Shown: piece after piece, positions 44,401 to 56,817 of the stretch
Position numbering within the stretch: the first letter of the stretch is position 1
How the letters are laid out: each line of letters starts with the position of its first letter
Source: Ceratothoa steindachneri
Taxonomy: Eukaryota; Arthropoda; Malacostraca; Isopoda; Cymothoidae
DNA length: 64,000 nucleotides
Assembly (NCBI GenBank): GCA_963969495.1
Contig: OZ018318.1
Span: 95,881,413 to 95,945,412 of the forward strand
Direction of reading: 5' to 3'
Notes under the pieces: model-generated
Databases searched by the model: none
Told to the model about the DNA's origin: nothing
The model's input: the letters and a program-made list of their open reading frames with translations, nothing else
Program-made: the position numbers and the translations under genes

Positions 44401-46100
44401 AGGGGGGCCGAAATTGCAACGAAATTCGGAACAAATCGCTGATAGGGAGAAGCTGATCCTAGGAACGATCTTAATGGCTCCTTTGTAATCGGGAGGGGCA
44501 TGTCGGCGATTGCCTTAATCTTGTTCTCATGAAGTCCTAACTTGCTTTGTCCTATTTTGAAACCCAAATATTTGATGGTTTCGTGGGAAAAATGGCATTT
44601 GCTGGGGCCAATGGTGAGGCCATTTTCACGCAGTCGCTCGATAAGAGCTAATAGGGCGGGTAAATGGTGACTCCGTTTAATTAGTTCTTGTAGCTGACTC
44701 TTCTGACGTGGTGTCAGCTGCGCATCACTATCCAGGTCAGAGACTTCTAAAGACTCGCCTGGTAGGGAAGGAGGAGGGCAATCGGCATCAGGTGGGATGC
44801 ACATTGTCTGGATTACATTAAGGTACTCCGCGGGGTAATCTTCTTCATGCGCCGATGTTTCGTCCAGTTCTACGAAGGTATCTCTATGGGCGCGTTGGGG
44901 GTTCTTTTTTTCTTGGGGTCCACGGACAGTCTCCGTGTCCTTGTCTTGGGCCTTATCACCTAAGGGCGTTAGTGATTCACCCTCCTTTTGTGCCGTCCTA
45001 AAGTCCTGGTTAAAGGTTTCCGAGAAATCGGACGGTATCGGGGTTCTGATGGGGACGGGCTCCAGGGCTTTTTTCTTATCTCGGCCTCGAGGAAGGGCGG
45101 CCTGAAACACAGGGTCGAAACTTACTTGGGGGCTCTGTCCTATAAGTACGGAACAGAATTGTATGGGTGCTACAATGACTTCAGCCCAGCCATTATAATA
45201 TTGACACTGCAGGTAACATCTAACGACGGGGAATCGGTTCGCCCGCCCAAGGTGGTCATGTACCACCGCAAATTTTCCGTGGTTAGAGGCCACTGGGAGG
45301 AGTTCGTCGGACACGATGAAACACGTACATCCTCTGTCCCTGACGAGAGTCGATACTCGGCAGCTGTCCACGCTGCCCTCCTCATATTTCAAAGTTCCCG
45401 ATGAACTTTTATCAAAAACAAAATTTACCTGGTAGCCTGACGGAGGGGAAGAAGTTTCTGCTTGGGTCTGCACCACCGGGGGAGCCGGGGTTGCATTAAT
45501 CTGGTGAACTTGGTGGGCTGGTCCGCTTTTAAGTCTAGAATTTTGGGGGCAGTTCCAGCTCATGTGGTTTTCTACACCACAGGTAAAGCATATTATTGGT
45601 CGCTTCGGGAAGAGAGATGGAGTAGAAATCTTAACGGGAGGTTTGGAGTCCCATTGTTGGTTTTGGGGAAAGAAGTTTTGGGGTTTTACGGGGCTCGGAA
45701 ACTTTATCAGCTTTCCTGGGAAGGAGCGCGAATCCTTCCTTGTTTCTTCTCGTTGGATTTCTTTTTCTCGTTCTTCTCGTTGTATTTTTCTTTCTCGTTC
45801 CTTTCGTTGTATTTCTCTTTCTCGTTCCTCTCGTTGTATTTCTCTTTCTCGTTCCTCTTGTCGGATTACTCTTTCCCTTTCTTTTTCTACCTTTTTTCTT
45901 TGAAATTCTGCTTCAATCTGAGCTAATTCAATCTGATGGTGAAGCTCTACTTGTCTTATCCGTTCCTCTCTTTCTCTTTCTTTTCTTTGCTCCTCTTGAA
46001 TGTACTCAATTAGTTCTTTTCCGGAGAGTCCCAAGGATTCTCCTTGCGCTTTAAAGATTTCAAACTGAGACATCTTTGCACTTGGGGGCGCAATGGTCAA
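44364..46100 (-). pseudogene. Family A gag-pol open frame with two internal deletions
   Basis: A 578-codon frame with no stop. Residues 30-122: Glu/Arg coiled coil made of near-repeats of EEREREIQR. Residues 171-184: CCHC zinc knuckle (CFTCGVENHMSWNC). Residues 240-330: protease-like region in which the Asp-Thr-Gly triad reads DRG (255-257). Residues 405-475: linker. LTPRQKSQLQELIKRS is then joined directly to the RT end (ALIERLRENGLTIGPSKCHF, IKYLGFKIG, PLRSFLGSASPYQRF). The capsid domain and about 180 residues of RT, including YxDD, are absent. Start chosen at the first Met; the Met ten residues on (MSQFEIFKAQG) is as likely. Confidence 0.85.
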
Positions 46101-46401
46101 CCAACTAAAATTCCTTGCAACAAGAATTATGCCTCCATAGAATTAGCCTACCTAAATATGGGCACTGACCTATTCGTACTTGGTTTCTTACTCTAAATAA
46201 CCACTGACTAAAATCACAAAAAAAAACACAAACAAATTATTATAACAGTTCCTTGAGCTACTCCAGCTTCTTAAGTTTTAAAAAAAGGGGATAGCAATCG
46301 TTAAAACAAAAGGGAACTACTATATTCTATTATTATAACGAATAACACTATGCTTTACTCGACTGAGACCAGTGTTTGCAAAAATATAGCGTTAAACCTT
46401 A

Positions 46402-46415
46402 CACACCTGATACCA
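46402..46415 (-). other. Candidate primer binding site
   Basis: Coding strand reads TGGTATCAGGTGTG about 24 bases inside the 5' LTR; the family B counterpart is at 34086-34100. A TGG start fits pairing with a tRNA 3' CCA. The tRNA is not identified and the distance from the LTR is larger than usual. Confidence 0.4.
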
Positions 46416-46438
46416 AATTTAAATAGTATATAGATATA

Positions 46439-47740
46439 TGTCGTAGAATGACTCCCGACGATATTCCATATATCACTATTCGTTGAGGGAACTTCCTTAA
46501 TTATCTTTAGAGTGCGTTACTGTCTGGCGGCCGATATTATGTATCTTCGAAATGCTTAAGAAGTGGAACTGAGCTCAAGGATAATAATATTGCTATCATT
46601 AATAAAATAGAGTTTTATTAATAATAACTATCAACAAACACAAGACGGAAAATATTGACATAAACAGAATGGAAAGGGTCGTGGAGACTCGGGCTAATCC
46701 GAGGATTTAAGGGATTAAAAAAGGTAAAACAAATATAGAGTTAAAGAGATGGGATGGTTCGATAAACCATTTAAAGCACAGGATAGAATTGACAAAAGGG
46801 GTCAATACTCAAAGGTGACGTTTGGCTTACGTAACTTTTACACTAGTGGTGCAGTGGAAGGCGACTTGAAGGAATATTCGGTCCGCTGGTGAGTTCCAGC
46901 CGAAGGGGGGGAATAAGATGATCCTGACGTAGCGTCTTGGGAAGGAGAGCCGTTTCTCGACGAACGGCTTACAGAACAATGGCTGTTGTACGTTGTTCTC
47001 TTCTGAACAAAGGGGGGATGAGAACCGTCTCTTGTCTACGGGCTCAAGAACAATGGCTGTTCTAATGCTGTTCTCCTCTGAACAACAAGGGGAAAGGGTG
47101 AGAACTGTTTCTTGGCGAAGGCCTCAAAAGAACAATGGCTGTTCTAGTGCTGTTCTCCTCTGAAAAACAAGGGGGAAGGGTGAGAACCGTTTCTTGGCGA
47201 AGGCCTCAAAAGAACAATGGCTGTTCTAGTGCTGTTCTCCTCTGAACAACAAGGGGGAAGCCTTGGGGACTTGGCGTCACGGAAGGCTCGAACCTTTGGC
47301 ACTCAAGGAATATTGTCCTCCTTCTTGACAAGTGATGGTTAATCTCAAGGGCGAGGTCCCTTGGCGCACAAAGGGAGAGAGGGTCGTGGTGATGTTTCGC
47401 GACGAAAATCTGGATCTCCAATCTGATCTTAGTGGTAAAGTTTTCATATAAATAGCCAGGACATCTCCTTGGCGTGGGGGACAATGGGGTGGAAGCTTCG
47501 AGGGAACGCCCAGCCGAGCTGGAGAACAATGCCTTTTCTGCCCATAAGCCTAACTTAATCTGGCGAGGTCGGCGTATGGTGCAAACGGAGGGACGATAAC
47601 CTCCTTTTTTAAACATTGACATCCGGTAGCTGCGTTTAGGCTCCAAGCTTCGAATCGAAGATGCACGTGGGCAGCATCGTGGTTTTAAATAATATGGGAT
47701 AGGAGTTGAAATTAACGCAGCTTCAACTCGTTCTATCACA
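46439..47740 (-). repeat. 5' LTR of family A
   Basis: 1302 bp, the partner of 42159-43459. Array units at about 47017, 47097 and 47180 follow a diverged first unit. Differences from the other LTR are mostly single substitutions spread along the length, with a one-base indel near 47631. Confidence 0.9.
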
Positions 47741-49233
47741 AAAAGATATTCGAAATGTGTTAGTAGGACAGATTACGAAATTTTTAACAAATGTTAAGAA
47801 GAAGGTGTTGTGTCATCTGATTTTAAGCTAGCGAATATAACTCTTATTTTAAGAAGGAGAAATGAAAATTTCCGACCATTATCGACACATAAATTTAGCA
47901 TCCATCGTAGGTATAGGAATGGAATCCGTTATTCGCGATAGATTGATCGATAATTTACAAGCACATAATCTCATAAATGAGAGTCAACACGGCTTTAGAC
48001 AGAAACTTCATGTTGAACTAATCTTGTAGGATTTTATGACAGCATGATTAAAAGCTATGACGAAAGTAGATCTTTGTACATAGTTTAATTGGATTTCGCT
48101 AAAGCATTCGACACCGTTCTTCATAAGCGATTGCTAGCTAATTCTTTCGCTCATGGAAATAGAGAAGCCTACTACAATGGATAGAGTCGTGGCTAAGTAA
48201 TCGTAAGCAGAAAGTAGTTTTAACTGGTAAATTTTTGGATTGAAAAAATGTAATTAGTCGTGTGTCCAAGGGGTCTTTGTTGGTACCATTATCCAAATTT
48301 GCCTACGAGGCAAAAATCATGGGTAAAATTTTAAATGTTAGAATGGTCTAATAAATGGAACAATTATTTCAGCGGGATCTAAATAAAATCTTAGAATGGT
48401 CTAATAAATGGAACAAGAAGTTCAATTTAGATAAATCTAGAGTTCTACACGCAGGTAGAAATAACCCAAGTGTCAACTATGAAGTACTCGTATGTGTTAA
48501 AAAATTGATCTCTGTGGACGAAGAAAAGGCTCTAGAGGTGTGGGTTTTAAAGGAACTTGTGTTTAATAAAACATTGTGAAGAAGCCTGTATGAAGGCGAA
48601 CCGAATGCTTGGATTTATTGCGAAAAGTTTTCACTATAATCATACCTTTACATAAAAGTTTAATAGGGCCACACCTGGAATACGTGATGCAATTGTGATC
48701 ACCTTATACACATCTAAACATTAACAAAATAGAAAAATTTCAACGACGGACAACTAAAAAATTTCCTCGATTGGAAATAAGTCGTATATCGAATAATTAA
48801 ATATATTAAAACTATCGGCTCCCAAAACTATCGATTTATAGGTTAGCTCTTTGAAGTATTCAAAAGTTTAAATTTGAAAACGTAAATTATGAATTTTATT
48901 TTTACGTACGATCATGAATGATATCACACGCAAAAACAGGAGAGAGGTTTCAAACGAACATGGCTAAAAAAACTTCACATTTAATATCATCATGGATGTA
49001 GTAAATGATAAAGTGTAAATAGTTTTGAAAACAAAATTCACAGTTATTTTACAAATAATGATATTGTTTAAATACGAAGTCCTGTTGTTGATTGAATGCA
49101 GCGTGAGTGAGCATCGTGGTGACAATGTCCAGGGAAGAACTACTAGCATATTAGTATCGAATGAAACTGGCCTTTACGTGGACTAATTAGTCCTTGCTGT
49201 CTCCCTGTATCTCTGTAACTATGTAACTATGTA
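47741..49233 (+). pseudogene. LINE (CR1/L2-type), 3' portion after the gypsy insertion
   Basis: Continues the reading broken at 42158. Near 47790-47880 EIFNKC and SDFKLANITLIL; then ENFRPL, ESVIRDRLIDNLQAHNLINE and SQHGFRQKL in shifting frames; LDFAKAFDTVLHKRLLA at 48090-48140; the active-site box reads FAYE at 48298-48309 where FADD is expected. QRDLNKILEWSNKWNKKFNL follows at 48370. The C-terminal blocks SLIGPHLEYVMQL and YTHLNINKIEKFQRR run to about 48760, and a helical tail to about 49010. The 3' end has tgtaactatgtaactatgta at 49214-49233, typical of LINE tail repeats. Confidence 0.85.
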
Positions 49234-52180
49234 TTCTTTAAAGTTGAAGTGATCAACGAGGGGATGCATGGGATGCAGTACGAACATAATGTATTTACAG
49301 TAAAACAAGGATGGCATTCTTTAAAATAATCTTATCAAAGTGTCAGAAGAGACAGGTAAGATCACAGAGAAAAAAGAGTCGATTTGCGCATTATCAATTT
49401 GGGCTTTGAAATATATTTGACTATTAATTGGCTACCATAAATTTGTAACCCTGCTGGAAAATATTAAGGAAGGCACTAAAGTTTAGTACTCACCAGTATC
49501 TTTCTAATTTTGTCATGAATAATTTTCAGAAAGTTGTACGAGAGACCTTTAGTCATGATATATTAAGTGGATACATCATTTATTACTTTTAAAACCAAGC
49601 TTGAGGAGAATTTAGGATATGGATATATGCGTATCACCATCATCCACATAGAATGATAAATAATGGTGAAGCATAAGAATGACATTAAAGAGAAATACAT
49701 AATTTTATGAAACATACATAGACTCGACCTTTGCGTATGATCAAAACGTACCTCCGCCTGCATGGATAAAACATTCTTGATATGAACAGACGGAGGCTTA
49801 GATGATAGGTATCATTTAAAGAAGTCAAGTAAAGTTCTCGAGACACCAATGAATTAACGAAAGGAAATGAAATAGCGTAATATGAAGTACTAGAAGAGAT
49901 GGCAGACCAGTAGCAGCCGGTCAACGGAGTCCACCAGTTACATTTAGGACACCTGATTCCGTTTTGTGATAAATTTTGAGACTAAACTGCAAGATCTTTT
50001 CAGTTTCAGGGAATTAAACTTGAACTAGAATCGGAAACTCACAAGACCGTCTATTATTTCAGAAAAGAAAGGAATTATGAGACTCACTGACAGCTGGCAC
50101 GGTCCTTTGTAATTTGGATAGATTTAAATGATTGGATGAACACTGGTCTATTTGAAATCAGAGATGGTAAACACTAGATGAAAAACAAAAGTTGAAACTA
50201 TCAGTGAATGGTATGATAAAATAGTGAGATATTACTGATCAATACTTGAGGGAAAGCTTCAACGGAAAGCAGTTTTTTTATAGCTTCCTCTGGGTCCCAG
50301 AAGCGAGCGAATGGTGATCATGGGGAGGGTGCTTATTACGAACTGTTGGGTAATAAGGAAGTAGGAGATTACGCCTAGGAAATTGTCATTCTATTTTATT
50401 TAGATATCGTAATCTGAAAAGGGGAATGCAATATAATCAACTATATTTCCATGTATATGGTTAGGAAGGAAACAAATTGAGAGATGCACTAAAGCTCACA
50501 AATTTTAATAACTTGGAGATATAAGGTAGTAGAGTTAAGTGCTAAGTTGAAATCACCAAGGACAAACAAGATATGAGGAAGCCATCGAAAAGGCTACGTA
50601 TATAAATACACCCATTCGTTGAAAAAGCTGCCAGATGCCTAAGTTTGAAAGTAAGTGATAAAAATTGTAGGAAAATAGAGCAAATAGAGAAAAAAGAAAT
50701 TCGAACTGAAAACTAGGGATTAATAATAGATATAATTGAACTATCCGGATATAAAGATATTAAATTATATTAATTTTCCATCTTTCTCAAGAATTCATTG
50801 AGAGAGATTTAATATAATTAAAATCGTATTTGAATTTATCAAATTAAAGTTACATGATATATTCAATATCAATCTCATTGGTATAAGTAAAAGGTATAGC
50901 ATAGGCAAAATATCAAATAATCTTAAGGATTTTCTATAGCAATATTTTTCACGATTAATTCCAATTAAAACAAAATTTTATAACAACTAATGCTGGTGGA
51001 TTTTATTCTCTCTCCTAGACCCTTAGGAATTGCAAGATAACGTAGGTGTATTCTATGATGAAGTATGAGGAAATTTTTATTCCTTATGTGATTACATTTA
51101 TAGAAGTTACTGAAGAGAATAACAATACCCATGGTGGTTTTGATGCATGGATACATAATAAATAGGACAATAGATAAGCGAATGAAAATAAAATAATGAA
51201 AAAAACCATCGCAATGAAACTGTTTACTGTATGTGAGGGAAATTGAGCAAACATTAGTAGATAAAATTGAAGTTTGGTACATAATATAGCTAATAATTAA
51301 GACAACCTACGAGTATTTTACTCAATGAGAGGAGGTAAAATGATAAGAACTGACTAGCAGAGAGAAAATCGTGATTAAAAGAATACATAGTGAAAAATGG
51401 GACTGAACGCATTCGCGTAAGAATGATTAAAGATTAATTTGCATAACGAGCGAGGGTATTTTTACTCAGATGCAAAAAAGAGAGAATAAACAGTAGAATA
51501 ATAAAAATAATTAGGAGATAATTTTTTATTGTCATCCTGACAAAATGAATAGGTCATTCAGGTATCCAATTTTTCCATAGTTCAAAGGAAAGTTTGTGGG
51601 AAACCATTACGAACACGTACGAACAATATGACGATGATAGTCAAAGCAACGAACTTAATGTTCTTCCTGGATATAAATAAAAAGTTTTATAAAAGCAAGA
51701 TAGGAAATTTTGGTTTGCCCAATTTTTGCCTAGTTTTGCGCTTCGATTGAAAAAATGACGTTGACAAATTGGCCTTTGGTCTCACGTCTAAATTTCCCAT
51801 TTTTCTTAAACCAGAATTTGACGTCATTTTCTTCTTTTATGAAACTGAACGTGCCAAATGAATCCCATTGACGACTTGAAGAGGGTCGAGTTCTGAATTT
51901 TATTTCACTTGTTTTGGAATGGATTCGAGAGGGAAAACTTTTAGAGGAACATCAAAACGTGGCCTTTACCTCTAGCAATTAAGGCACACGAATTGTGTCA
52001 ATCCCCCACTTTTCTTCCAAAATCTCTTTATTTTATTTTATTTATTCAGGATCATTAGTTTCATCCTCGTTTTTCATCCATATTATTTTAAGGCAGGGAA
52101 TTACTCTCGTTTGATTATATCTTTGCCTTTGTTTATAAAATTATAATTCTCTCTCTATTGGCTATTATTGCTACTAGGAC
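49234..52180. other. AT-rich stretch without recognisable gene
   Basis: About 3 kb with no family motif on either strand. A 105-residue minus frame at 50965-51282 is Ile/Phe-rich and unsupported. Near 51690-51840 there are partly complementary stretches around atgacgt and acgtcat. Confidence 0.4.
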
Positions 52181-52189
52181 TGCATTAGA

Positions 52190-52410
52190 ACCTGACACCT
52201 AGTGGATTGAGATGATGGAGTTCCACGCCTAGGTGCTCAGGTTTAATTCCCTAATATGCCGGACGAAAAGATTGACTCAACAGAAAATCCCGGATATTAG
52301 ACTGGGGCACCGAGACACTCATAACAGAAAGCAGTTTCATACTCAGAAGTCGCCACGCATAGGGTCGATAGTTAAATGCCTAGTGTGTAGTTTTTAACTT
52401 CGTAAAAACA
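52190..52410 (+). mobile_element. tRNA-derived SINE (candidate)
   Basis: A tRNA-like head: A-box-like tagtggattgag at 52200-52211 and B-box-like ggtttaattcc at 52240-52250, 40 bp apart and in the right order, with the intervening sequence the size of a tRNA body. The B box differs from the GGTTCGANTCC consensus at two or three sites. The following 150 bp have higher GC than the flanks. No second copy is seen in the window, so the 3' end is uncertain. Confidence 0.45.
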
Positions 52411-52950
52411 AGGGATTGGCTGTCTGATCTTCTCCTTTCCCGGTATAGATAGCTCTAACTTAAAGAATAAGGGGATCCAAACACTTGTTTATTTGATATT
52501 AATAAACACCGTTCTTTCTTTTCCACAAAACATCTGACTACCACGGGCTTGCAATGCCATTCGGATATTTATGTAGGTTTCATTAAGCGGTTCAATGTCC
52601 GAAATTAAATGAATTGGATGTGTATTACCAAAATATAACCTATAAGATATGTGTGAGTAATAAAAGGCATACTATATAGCAGGATGGGTGAAAGAAAGCA
52701 CGTGGATTTAAATTGCAATATACATTTAAATATAAATACAAAAGACCAAAAAACTTGTTTCCCAATTTCTCCAACCTATTTTTAATTTCTACATAATTTT
52801 TTAAAACATTCTTTAAATATTTTGTTTAGAAGTTTATAAGAAATAAGCTATATTGAAAAAACGCGGAACATTGTTTCTCTATTTATTCGGCATCTAATAA
52901 CTAGATAGAAATGTCAGCTCTTTTGTTCCCAAAACATGGATGTAAAGGAA
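52411..52950. other. AT-rich spacer
   Basis: Nothing recognised. Confidence 0.4.
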
Positions 52951-52954
52951 TAGT

Positions 52955-54035
52955 GACGCTACCCTCAAAACTGAGGCTCTGTTCCTTAAACACAACGTTC
53001 TGGCATTTTGGGCATCGTAGCCAGACCAATTAACTTCCTCCCCTCTCTCCCTTCGCCTCTAGGAGAAGCAAAAAGGCCGCCCAAGACCACATAATGTACT
53101 AATCATAACATGTCAGATCCCGGTGAGCTTAAAATGGGTAAAAACAGAAAGTCTTCCCCTAAGAGTTGATATTCAATTTCACCGCATATGCGAAATTAGA
53201 GGTGCGTTGGTCTAAAGCCAAAAGGTTCCATTTAGGGCTAGCTGAAAGACGCTCTGAGAAAAACCGCTAGAGGAGGAGACTTAATGCAGCCGTCCTAATC
53301 CTCCTTTCCTCTTTCCCCTAGCCCCCAGTGGTGTGGGGAAGTATATAATCCAATAACTTTGGAAAAACGAGGTAGATCGTGTTAGTCATCGAGCCAACTA
53401 AGTCTGGCTAGAGGCCCGGCTACCAACGAAAGGGACTTAGAAGAAGCTCATCCTGAGCCAGTTCCTGGTTGTAACACCAAATTTAGTATCCTGGCATCGG
53501 TAGATCTTTAGAGAGATCTAGAAATTGAAGACCAGCATAGTGCCCAGCAACCCTACAAAAGGAACTTAAAGAAGCTCCCCCTTAAACCAGTTCCTGGGGC
53601 TCACACCGAACTTTTAGTCAACTTAGATTGGCAAGCAAGTTCAACTAACTCTCGTCAGAGAAACCACGTATCCTGGTGTACTCCAAAACCCCAGGTATAG
53701 TCCTCAACATTGAGGAATACCCTAAAGTGAACTCCCTCAAGCACTCCCCTTCGTCAAAGGATTCACTCTTTGGCTTATCGCTCGTCAGTGCGAACTATTC
53801 CCAGAGTAACCCGAAGATTGGAAGAAACATACTTTTTTCTGTCCCTTAGAGAAATGATTTCATGAAGAATACGGGCTTAACTCCATCTGGCATTTTCCTT
53901 TCAGAACCCATCTGGAACAGCCTGTCCACGTGCCGGCCCGGAAAAAACTTTCTTTAGGCGAGATAAACATTGTGGACAAAGTCAGGTTCAAACCCGATTC
54001 TCGTGGGAATCTTGAAAGGAATTTAAAATCCCAGT
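52955..54035. repeat. Moderately GC-rich non-coding block with internal duplication
   Basis: Higher GC than its surroundings and free of long open frames. A segment at about 53415-53490 and one at 53548-53615 share cc-gc-acc, gaaagggacttag / aaaaggaacttaa, agaagctc and ccagttcctgg, a diverged direct duplication of about 134 bp period. A caggttcaaaccc near 53983-53995 resembles a B box but no A box is seen upstream. Possibly an LTR or an old satellite-like element. Confidence 0.4.
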
Positions 54036-56200
54036 ATCTTTTTCGTGAAGGTCAATTTGAGTTTAATATTAGAGTAAGCTTTGGGTAAACCACAACTATA
54101 AATTCAATTGTGTAATTTAGTATGCCTCAATTAAATTTGTTTAATTTATTCCTGTATAGTTTGTTAGTTAAATTTCAATTTTGGTTCATGTTTTTAATTA
54201 AAGTTCTAGTTTTCTTAGAAATTTTTTTTCATTCAAAGATAAAAAATATCGTAATAATAATCACCGTAATCAAAATATAGCAATCTTAGAGAGAAAATTT
54301 AATCACAGAGTTTTGAAGTACGTAACAAACCGATAAGTACCAACACCATCGCTCGGTCCTTGCTATACCGTGACAACGTACAACTTCTTTTTGATGACAT
54401 GTTGCGCATTTAATTTTTCTCAATCTAATTTCATTCCAAAATTAGAATATTCTTCCTTTTTATTCGTTTTCATTGAACTTTGACGACATTTATAAACTAT
54501 CTCTCTAAGATTGTTGCAAAAGAAATTGACCTTGGGATTGCAATTTTGTGACTGTGAAGAACAGACATTTATAACACTAAAAGTAACTGCAATTTTTACT
54601 TATTGGTCTGTGTAAACAAACTGTGAAAATTTTGCACCATCATGATAAATAAGGAAATTGGAAACTCTCTTAAAGAAAGCTAACTAGGTCGAAGATAGAG
54701 AAGGCTTTAAGGAATATCTTTGTTACGACAGCCATAAACATGCCATTCACAGTTCTATTTTCCCCACTAGTTAAAACCTTTTCATCTAGAAAGACTATAT
54801 TTCACATCCTTTGATGAAAAATTCCGAAAATAATTCTATAGCAATCTATTCTTTTAGTTCTAACTTTGGAAATTTTGAATAAGAGTAGCGAACGAGATTT
54901 AGGCAACTAAAGCCTGTAATACTTCATCGTATGATTGAAAGAGTGTCCTATTTGTAATATATCTATAGTGGAAAGGGTCTATCACACTCTATATAAAGTG
55001 ACAAAAAGGCAATTTTTAAACCCGAATCTGCAACTCAAGAATTCTTCCATGTGGCCATCTTGAAATTCCACGAAACGGCCTAATTTATGTTAGGTCTTCT
55101 GTGTAAGGATAACTCAAATTTTAATAACGTCTTTTTTTAACATAAAATTATATTGAACATTCTTAAATAGCATGCTACTTCAAGCCTTCTACATCGTTGA
55201 TTGCAAAATAAAAAGTATCAAATCTTAAGATTATAAACACAATGTTTTTAAGTTCTGAGCAAGTATTTATAATGTTAGAGGTACCAAGTTATTTTAGCAT
55301 GATTAGGTTTGATAATTATATGGATTAACTCCAAAAAATCGTGTAAGGCGAATGTTTTTAAGTTCTAATCAGCAATCTATGTATAATGTTAGGGTGGTCA
55401 GGATAGCTATATAAATGACAAAAAAATCAAAAGCCGATCGTGTTGCTGAAGATGCCTAAATTTCCTACTACCTCGAATAATCTACACCGTTGATCGGAAA
55501 ATAAAAGTTAAGAGTAACATTAAAAACAAACTTGCAATCGTAAATGTGGCCGTGTCATGCTATTCCAAGATGGCGTAGTGGAATAATTATTAAGTTGCAG
55601 AAACTGGTTAAAATATTGACTTTGGTCACTTTTTAAGCATGAAAGATTTTTTCCGCCATCGAAATATTACTTTTGAACACTATTATAATAATAAGAAGTA
55701 TTATAGGCTTTAGTTCATAGAGCGCAAGCTCCACGCTTATTCAAAATTGCCCTAACTTCATCATTAATTTATGAGGCAACCAGGCAATGGCTTCGTCATT
55801 TACGGGGAGAGCTTGCGCTTCGCTATTAAGATTAAAATTTAAAATCTAATAAAAGCAGCCATGGTTAAATTTTTATAAATTTTCAGAACTTTGCCAATTA
55901 TAATAATTTTAAAAAGTAACTCTAAACTAAATTTCCCTCCTTTTAAAATATCACGTTGCTAAAATATGGTTATAGAAGATATATAAAAATAAATTTTCTT
56001 TACTTCACTATTTTCAATTCTTTGGGTTTTAAAAATTCACAAAATTTCGATACTTATATTTATTTCTGATATTCACCACTTTGTTTTTTGATATTATAAA
56101 GGAATTATTAGAAATAAAGTTCATAAAAAAAAACATAAGTCATATCCAAACTAAGGTGAAATTATTATTTAAATACTAAAAAAAAATCACCTTCTTAAAT
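54036..56200. other. AT-rich stretch with scattered short repeats
   Basis: No gene. Short diverged repeats occur: aatgtttttaagttct at about 55241 and 55347, each followed within 40 bp by tataatgttag; and tctac-c-gttgat near 55188 and 55482, each followed by aaaataaaa. These suggest old local duplications. Confidence 0.4.
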
Positions 56201-56212
56201 TATAGAGTTAGT

Positions 56213-56255
56213 GATGATGATGATGATGATAATGATGTTAATGGTAATGATGATG
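56213..56255. repeat. (GAT)n imperfect microsatellite
   Basis: Repeated gat/gatgat with aat and gtt interruptions. Confidence 0.85.
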
Positions 56256-56599
56256 TTACAATTATAAATTTTTCTAGGAGATCTGTATGAACCACGTCTT
56301 ACTTCCTTAATTAAGCTCAGATTTTCAACCCTTCTAACATTTTATCTTGGTTGTTTCTGACTTATTTGGAAAACTGCCGGAGGTTAGTGATGTTGAGGTA
56401 GCTGCCTCAAGAAATTTGAACCAATCATTATTTTGTTAAATTCTTGAGAAGTCTTAATCAAGCTCTTGTACCTCTCTATTCTTTATCCAACAAGCATCTT
56501 CAAATAATTTCCTTTCCAGATCTAGTTAAAATCATTTTAATAATGGCGTTTCTAAGAAACGAATTAATAAAGATACTTTGCAGTAGTGCAGAGGAGGTA

Positions 56600-56667
56600 T
56601 TGGTAAGCTTCTGGCACCGTAATTGTAAGATTTAATAGGCCCAGCGAGAAACTCCACAAATGGACGC
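56600..56667 (+). mobile_element. SINE fragment (tRNA-Arg-like family)
   Basis: Aligns with 58660-58729: ttggtaggct, ctggc-cc-a-tt, aagatt-aatagg, agcgagaa and caaatggacgc. Only the middle/3' part is present. Confidence 0.55.
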
Positions 56668-56817
56668 TTAGGAAATCTATCAAATCTTAAAGGGCCTTTT
56701 GGTAAATTAAAGAAATAATATTTCAGTGAATTAATAAATGACATAAAATATATATAAATATATAAATGTACATCAGTCAATGTAGATAAATATGAATGCA
56801 CGTCAGGCCAAGCAATT

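Larger units (their letters stand above)
42159..47740 (-). mobile_element. Gypsy family A LTR retrotransposon, non-autonomous, 5.58 kb
   Basis: Two LTRs of about 1.3 kb (42159-43459 and 46439-47740), both starting TG and ending CA, bound a 2.98-kb interior coding on the minus strand. Target duplications are AGAAG (42154-42158) and AAAAG (47741-47745), one mismatch. The LTRs differ at roughly three sites per hundred by eye, so insertion is not recent. The interior keeps a gag-pol frame and RNase H but lacks capsid, the RT core and integrase. The insertion site is inside the RT of a LINE. Without RT and integrase it would need helper proteins. Confidence 0.92.

Noticed and set aside
45462..46054. 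Plus-strand Phe/Ser/Leu-rich frames resembling membrane proteins
   Set aside because: Antisense shadows of the Glu/Arg coiled coil of gag. The same applies to 33391-33646.
53983..53995. B-box-like caggttcaaaccc as a tRNA gene or SINE
   Set aside because: No A box or tRNA-like fold upstream within the needed distance.
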